This document shows, piece after piece, positions 62,229 to 64,000 of a stretch of 64,000 nucleotides of DNA (position 1 is its first letter; each line of letters opens with the position of its first letter). Source of the stretch: Paracraurococcus sp042666655 (lineage in GTDB: Bacteria > Pseudomonadota > Alphaproteobacteria > Acetobacterales > Acetobacteraceae); assembly GCF_042666655.1 (NCBI RefSeq), contig NZ_JBHTDE010000015.1, forward strand, positions 3,009-67,008. The letters run 5' to 3'. Below the pieces are notes generated by a model. The model ran no database searches and was not told the origin of the DNA. It saw nothing but the letters and a program-made list of their open reading frames with translations. The position numbers and the translations under genes were made by a program.

Positions 62229-62248
62229 CCGCGGCTCTCCGCGGCTCT
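62229..62248. repeat. Tandem CCGCGGCTCT x2 in the divergent promoter region
   Basis: Two perfect 10-bp units (62229-62238 and 62239-62248). Each contains CCGCGG, the site expected for an Eco29kI-like system. They lie 25 bases upstream of the RHH start and 100 bases before the divergent small gene. Confidence 0.75.
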
Positions 62249-62349
62249 CTTCGAACGGGCGCACCATCCCCCGGTTTTCCTTGCCAGGCAAGCCAATGTT
62301 GACAACGGCGGAAATGTTATCCCCAAGGATTTACGGGAAGGAGAATAGC

Positions 62350-62640
62350 GTGCCCGCTAACCCATTGAAGGAAAAACGATGGCTAGTGGTGGCCGAGGAC
62401 GGGCGCCACGTCACCCTGGGGCGACACAGCGACCCCACCGAGCAGGAGATCGCCGAGGCCGGGGCGCATCTGGACGCCGCCGGGCTGGCGGCGTGGCTGG
62501 TGGTCTCTGAAGGCGGCTACTACGGCGAGAACCCCGTCTCCCTGCTCCAGGTGCGCCGGATAACCGCCCGGGAGGGCGCCTGGAAGGACGCCGAGCGGCG
62601 TTGGCACCAGATCCGCGACGAAAAATTGCGGAAAGGCTGA
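62350..62640 (+). CDS. Small hypothetical protein, 96 aa
   Basis: GTG 62350 follows GGGAAGGAGAATAGC, a strong ribosome-binding site. Sequence PANPLKEKRWLVVAEDGRHV, then LDAAGLAAWLVVSEGGYYGE and RRITAREGAWKDAERRWHQI. Alternating strands and helices, no membrane span, no known domain. Similar short proteins are frequent in Acetobacteraceae and Methylobacterium plasmids as I recall, without known function. It is transcribed away from the restriction operon and shares its promoter region. Confidence 0.65.
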   Translation: MPANPLKEKRWLVVAEDGRHVTLGRHSDPTEQEIAEAGAHLDAAGLAAWLVVSEGGYYGENPVSLLQVRRITAREGAWKDAERRWHQIRDEKLRKG

Positions 62641-62900
62641 TTCCCGCTACCAGGATTCGGAGCAGGGAGAGGGGGGGAGTCCATGGCGGCCGAGTAGGGT
62701 TGCGGGCGGCGATGCCCCGCCACGGCGCCGGTCGGCCGGAGCGCCGCCCGTGGCTGACCCCGGGGCGGACGAGGTCCCCATGGTGCCGGTGCCGGTCGAC
62801 ACCGCAGCACTCCCGGCCCTGGCGCGCGAGGAGATCGCCGCCGCCCCCCGCCCAAAGGGCCGAAGCTAGCGTCCGAACATGGGTCAGCTCTCAGTGGCAA
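62641..62900. other. Intergenic region, possible tiny frame
   Basis: One + strand frame ending near 62870 (PVPVDTAALPALAREEIAAA) looks protein-like but has no start or ribosome-binding site I trust. Nothing else seen. Confidence 0.35.
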
Positions 62901-63218
62901 TCAACAGTTTGCCGCAGGTCGGACTACGACCGAGGGCCGGTTCTCCATCGTCAGCACCAGGACGACCTGCTCGAGCACGCGCCATTTCTGCTCGCGGAAG
63001 ACGGCAAGGAAGCGGTCCGCGTCGAGGTGATTGAACCCGCCGAAATATGCTACGACCGGTGGCTCCTTCCATCCGCCAGGATGCGCCATCCGGTGCAGTT
63101 GCCCGACGTCCTGGAAGCGCAGGCATGCTTGCAGCGCCGCTAGTGCCGGGAACGGCGCGTCGAGGGAATCCTCCTCGTGTCCGGAGAACTGCAGCAACGC
63201 TCCGGTGATCTCGCTCAC
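62901..63218 (-). CDS. Hypothetical protein, 105 aa
   Basis: GTG 63218 follows GGCAAGCGAGAAGC. Sequence SEITGALLQFSGHEEDSLDA, then ALAALQACLRFQDVGQLHRM and FREQKWRVLEQVVLVLTMEN. It looks like a folded alpha/beta protein but I know no family. It lies 82 bases after the HNH gene on the same strand, so it may be the second gene of that operon. Upstream codons of the open frame (to 63308) look like non-coding sequence. Confidence 0.5.
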   Translation of the reverse strand: MSEITGALLQFSGHEEDSLDAPFPALAALQACLRFQDVGQLHRMAHPGGWKEPPVVAYFGGFNHLDADRFLAVFREQKWRVLEQVVLVLTMENRPSVVVRPAANC

Positions 63219-63300
63219 GCTTCTCGCTTGCCTCGGCTGGGGTTCATCTCCGGGTGGGTCGCGGCAGGCGCATCGAGCGCCTGGCGCCAGGCAGCGTCGC

Positions 63301-64000
63301 CTATGCATCGGCGAACCGCTCCCGGTGGCGTGCGACGTAGACGGGATTCGGCCAGAGCTTCCGGTTCGCTGGAAGTTGGATCCGCTCCAGCTGCGGGGTG
63401 AACAGGCTACGCAGTTCCCCTGGCACCTTGTTGTGAGAGACCAGGAGTCCGAAGTCGTCGGTCAGGCTGATCAGGTGCCTGTCGAACAGCCAGTGCACCG
63501 TGGCGCTCAGGGCGATTCCGTTCTGGACGACATCCGGCCCACCGTCGCCCACGGCCCAGATGTGGGCCGCCTGGGCCTCGGCCTTGCCCCCGCCGTTGAT
63601 GATTCGAAGACCTGTGACGGCGCAGCGCCCATCGTAGGCGTCGACAACCACGCGCCTGAAGGCGGCATCCCGGATCTTCTTATTCATCAGGATCTGGGTG
63701 ATCCGGCGCTCCTGCTCCGCGTGAGGGGCTGCTAGGAGAGCGATGGTATCGGCATCCGCATGCCGCCGGTCGAGGTCAAGCCTAACGGAATTGGTTGGGT
63801 CCAGGGTGGCACGAAGCCCGGCTCGCACGATCGCGGCGAACTCATCGTCCGGGATGACCCGCACGGATTTTCCCTGGCCCAACTTGAACAGTCCCCGTTG
63901 GGAGTCCGTTGGCAAGTGGTTGATTTTGCGCGGCCTGCTGCCTGATTCCCCGGAGTTTGGCAAATATGTAGTGCCACGAACATGGCGAAAAATGGCTTGA
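63301..64000 (-). CDS. HNH endonuclease (5' end beyond right edge)
   Basis: The frame is open from the window edge (QAIFRHVRGTTYLPNSGESG) to the stop at 63301, so the start is not included. The HNH core is clear: FRRVVVDAYDGRCAVTGLRI, then KAEAQAAHIWAVGDGGPDVV and QNGIALSATVHWLFDRHLIS with the H-N-H residues. This type (HNH_2) is common in stand-alone restriction-like nucleases. The last 60 residues (LFTPQLERIQLPANRKLWPN) are typical of that family. It stands at the end of the defence island; whether an extra N-terminal domain exists cannot be seen. Confidence 0.8.
   Translation of the reverse strand, partial: QAIFRHVRGTTYLPNSGESGSRPRKINHLPTDSQRGLFKLGQGKSVRVIPDDEFAAIVRAGLRATLDPTNSVRLDLDRRHADADTIALLAAPHAEQERRITQILMNKKIRDAAFRRVVVDAYDGRCAVTGLRIINGGGKAEAQAAHIWAVGDGGPDVVQNGIALSATVHWLFDRHLISLTDDFGLLVSHNKVPGELRSLFTPQLERIQLPANRKLWPNPVYVARHRERFADA

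Overview
The window is high-GC DNA from an alphaproteobacterium. I lean towards an Acetobacteraceae (Roseomonas-like) host because of the HWE-type histidine kinase, the RHE_PE00001/DUF1612 protein, and a decayed bacteriochlorophyll synthase fragment that implies a phototroph-related ancestry. It is almost certainly part of a plasmid or chromid. Around 45.0-47.4 kb there is a RepA-type initiator gene, seven iterons, a ribbon-helix-helix partition protein and a ParA ATPase. No rRNA, tRNA or CRISPR array was seen.

Layout. 1-2.4 kb (- strand): a coupled operon of a MerR-like regulator, a von Willebrand A protein and a gamma-glutamylcyclotransferase cut by the left edge. 3-7.7 kb: a decayed integrase, an orphan gene, then an HTH protein followed by two overlapping tyrosine recombinases. 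8.4-10.3 kb: a KilA-N/HNH-like protein with a clear terminator, then fragments of citrate synthase and an IS630 transposase. 10.3-15.1 kb: two sensor kinases. 15.3-17.2 kb: a metQ gene split by an IS256-family element with a perfect 9-bp target duplication. 17.2-24.9 kb: a class A penicillin-binding protein, a DUF3891 protein, a bchG fragment, a 25-residue membrane peptide with a membrane protein, and a Cj0069-type ATP-grasp-like gene coupled to a broken rhodanese chimera. 25.5-31.2 kb: a SAM-cyclase-ATPase-TPR giant, a kinase fragment and an N-acyl-D-amino-acid deacylase-like gene.

31.5-39.6 kb: a complete Tn5053-like transposon (tniA, tniB, tniQ, a DUF1612 cargo gene, a res-like site and a serine resolvase). 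It has inserted with a 5-bp duplication (CTCGG) into codon 10-11 of a tyrosine recombinase gene, whose two halves can be rejoined by eye. 39.9-43.2 kb: small unknown genes, an OmpR-type response regulator, a MarR regulator, a stand-alone sigma-70 region 1.1 protein and a broken deoxyribosyltransferase-like gene. 43.4-45.0 kb: an IS5-family element next to repA.

48.2-64 kb is a defence island. Three tightly coupled + strand genes end in a huge DEAD/DEAH helicase with a C-terminal DUF1998 cysteine cluster, an architecture closest to the Druantia defence systems. Facing it is a five-gene - strand restriction-modification operon: RHH protein, C5 cytosine methyltransferase, two different Eco29kI-like GIY-YIG nucleases in tandem, and a Vsr-type nuclease. 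An HNH nuclease gene runs off the right edge. A short paralogous gene family (three intact copies, two remnants) is scattered over the window and marks repeated local duplication and decay.
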